Source of the DNA: an uncultured Lachnospiraceae bacterium
GTDB taxonomy: Bacteria > Bacillota > Clostridia > Lachnospirales > Lachnospiraceae
NCBI GenBank assembly: GCA_902783445.1
Contig: CACZQX010000183.1
Coordinates: 1 to 5,735 of the forward strand
Direction of reading: 5' to 3'
DNA: 5,735 bases
Below, piece by piece: positions 5,112 to 5,735 of this stretch; positions within the stretch are counted from its first letter, which is position 1; the number at the start of each line of letters is the position of its first letter. The position numbers and the translations under genes are program-made. The notes beneath the pieces were generated by a model. That model had not been told where the DNA came from, did no database searches, and saw nothing but the letters and a program-made list of their open reading frames with translations.

Positions 5112-5735
5112 ATGAAAAATGATTTTACGAAAAAAATTATTTTGGAAGACGGAAGTGAATACTTAGGCTACGGCTTTGGCTCGGACAGCGAGAAGTTTGC
5201 TGAAATCGTATTCAATACTTCCATGGCGGGATATCAGGAAATCTTATCCGATCCTTCCTACACATATCAGGCGGTGGTTATGACATATCCGCTTATCGGC
5301 AATTACGGCATGAACAATGACGATTACGAAACGGAAGTACCTACAATTTCAGCCATGATTGTTAGGGAATACAACGATTTTCCATCAAACTTCAGAAGCT
5401 GCAAAACCTTGTCTGCGGTTATGAAGAAGTTTGATATTGCCGGTGTTTACGGCATAGATACAAGAGCTTTAACCAGAAAAATAAGAAATTACGGTAGTTG
5501 TAAAGCTCTTATTTGTGATGCAAGCGTAAGCCTTGAAGAAGGCCTTAAACGCTTAGAGGCATGGCTGTCGGAAACAGACGCCGTTGCAAAGGTCAGCACC
5601 AAAGAGACTTGGCGCTCACCTACATCAAATCCTAAATACAATGTTGTTGCCATTGATTGCGGCATCAAGCTTAATATTGTGCGTTCCTTAAACAAAGCGG
5701 GATGCAACGTAACGGTCGTGCCTTGGGATACATCC
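5112..5735 (+). CDS. carA: Carbamoyl-phosphate synthase small (glutaminase) chain, 3' end outside window
   Basis: CarA hydrolyses glutamine and passes ammonia to CarB, which makes carbamoyl phosphate for pyrimidine and arginine synthesis. The open frame runs to the last base: 208 complete codons, against about 350-380 for the family. The N-terminal small-chain domain is clear, with FNTSMAGYQEILSDPSY near 34-50, TYPLIGNYG near 58-66, SNFR near 92-95 and GIDTRALTRKIR near 115-126. The class I glutaminase domain has just begun with VVAIDCGIKLNIVRSL. The SNGPGDP turn and the nucleophile Cys lie beyond the window, so catalytic integrity cannot be judged. It follows purF by 96 bases in the same direction and shares its codon style (GTG and TCG used), which suggests one unit with purF. 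carB probably follows. Its arginine or pyrimidine bias cannot be told from this fragment. Confidence 0.95.
   Translation, partial: MKNDFTKKIILEDGSEYLGYGFGSDSEKFAEIVFNTSMAGYQEILSDPSYTYQAVVMTYPLIGNYGMNNDDYETEVPTISAMIVREYNDFPSNFRSCKTLSAVMKKFDIAGVYGIDTRALTRKIRNYGSCKALICDASVSLEEGLKRLEAWLSETDAVAKVSTKETWRSPTSNPKYNVVAIDCGIKLNIVRSLNKAGCNVTVVPWDTS

Noticed and set aside
5489..5707. Antisense open frame of 72 codons within carA
   Set aside because: Shadow of carA, which has clear family motifs on the + strand.
1..5735. Mobile element, CRISPR array, tRNA or novel system
   Set aside because: No transposase, terminal repeats, regularly spaced repeats or tRNA-like folds seen; nearly all bases belong to five familiar metabolic genes.

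Overview
The window is an ordinary chromosomal block of nucleotide-biosynthesis genes, all on the + strand and tightly packed: purA, purC, purB, purF and the 5' part of carA. The moderately AT-rich DNA, strong GGAGG-type ribosome binding sites, a short AT-rich intrinsic terminator, a B. subtilis-type PurF (processed N-terminal Cys plus four iron-sulfur Cys) and a PurA of a divergent type that I associate with gut clostridia all suggest an anaerobic Firmicute, probably a Lachnospiraceae-like Clostridia member. That taxonomic guess is an inference from general resemblance, not from a database match.

Layout: 21-1292 purA (adenylosuccinate synthetase). 1293-1382 is a gap holding a long hairpin. 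1383-2099 purC (SAICAR synthetase) is followed after one base by 2101-3537 purB (adenylosuccinate lyase), whose ribosome binding site lies inside the end of purC. 3542-3577 is a convincing intrinsic terminator after purB. 3642-5015 purF (glutamine PRPP amidotransferase) has a short leader with a small perfect hairpin. 5016-5111 is a very AT-rich gap (21 G/C of 96 bases). 5112-5735 carA (carbamoyl-phosphate synthase small chain) runs off the window end before its catalytic Cys. No gap is longer than about 105 bases.

How they work together: PurF makes phosphoribosylamine, the first committed step of purine synthesis. PurC later joins aspartate to CAIR to give SAICAR, and PurA joins aspartate to IMP to give adenylosuccinate. 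PurB splits both products, releasing fumarate and AICAR or AMP. The purA-purC-purB segment therefore holds the two enzymes that make PurB's substrates, with PurB itself. The purF-carA segment holds the glutamine-using entry enzymes of purine synthesis and of pyrimidine/arginine synthesis.

I saw no mobile element, CRISPR array, RNA gene, riboswitch or unknown protein, and no evidence of a new biological system. The points worth a second look are: altered IMP-site motifs in PurA, a PurB that resembles the animal enzyme more than the B. subtilis one, a sharp change in GTG and TCG codon use that coincides with the terminator after purB, and possible RNA structures in the three gaps.
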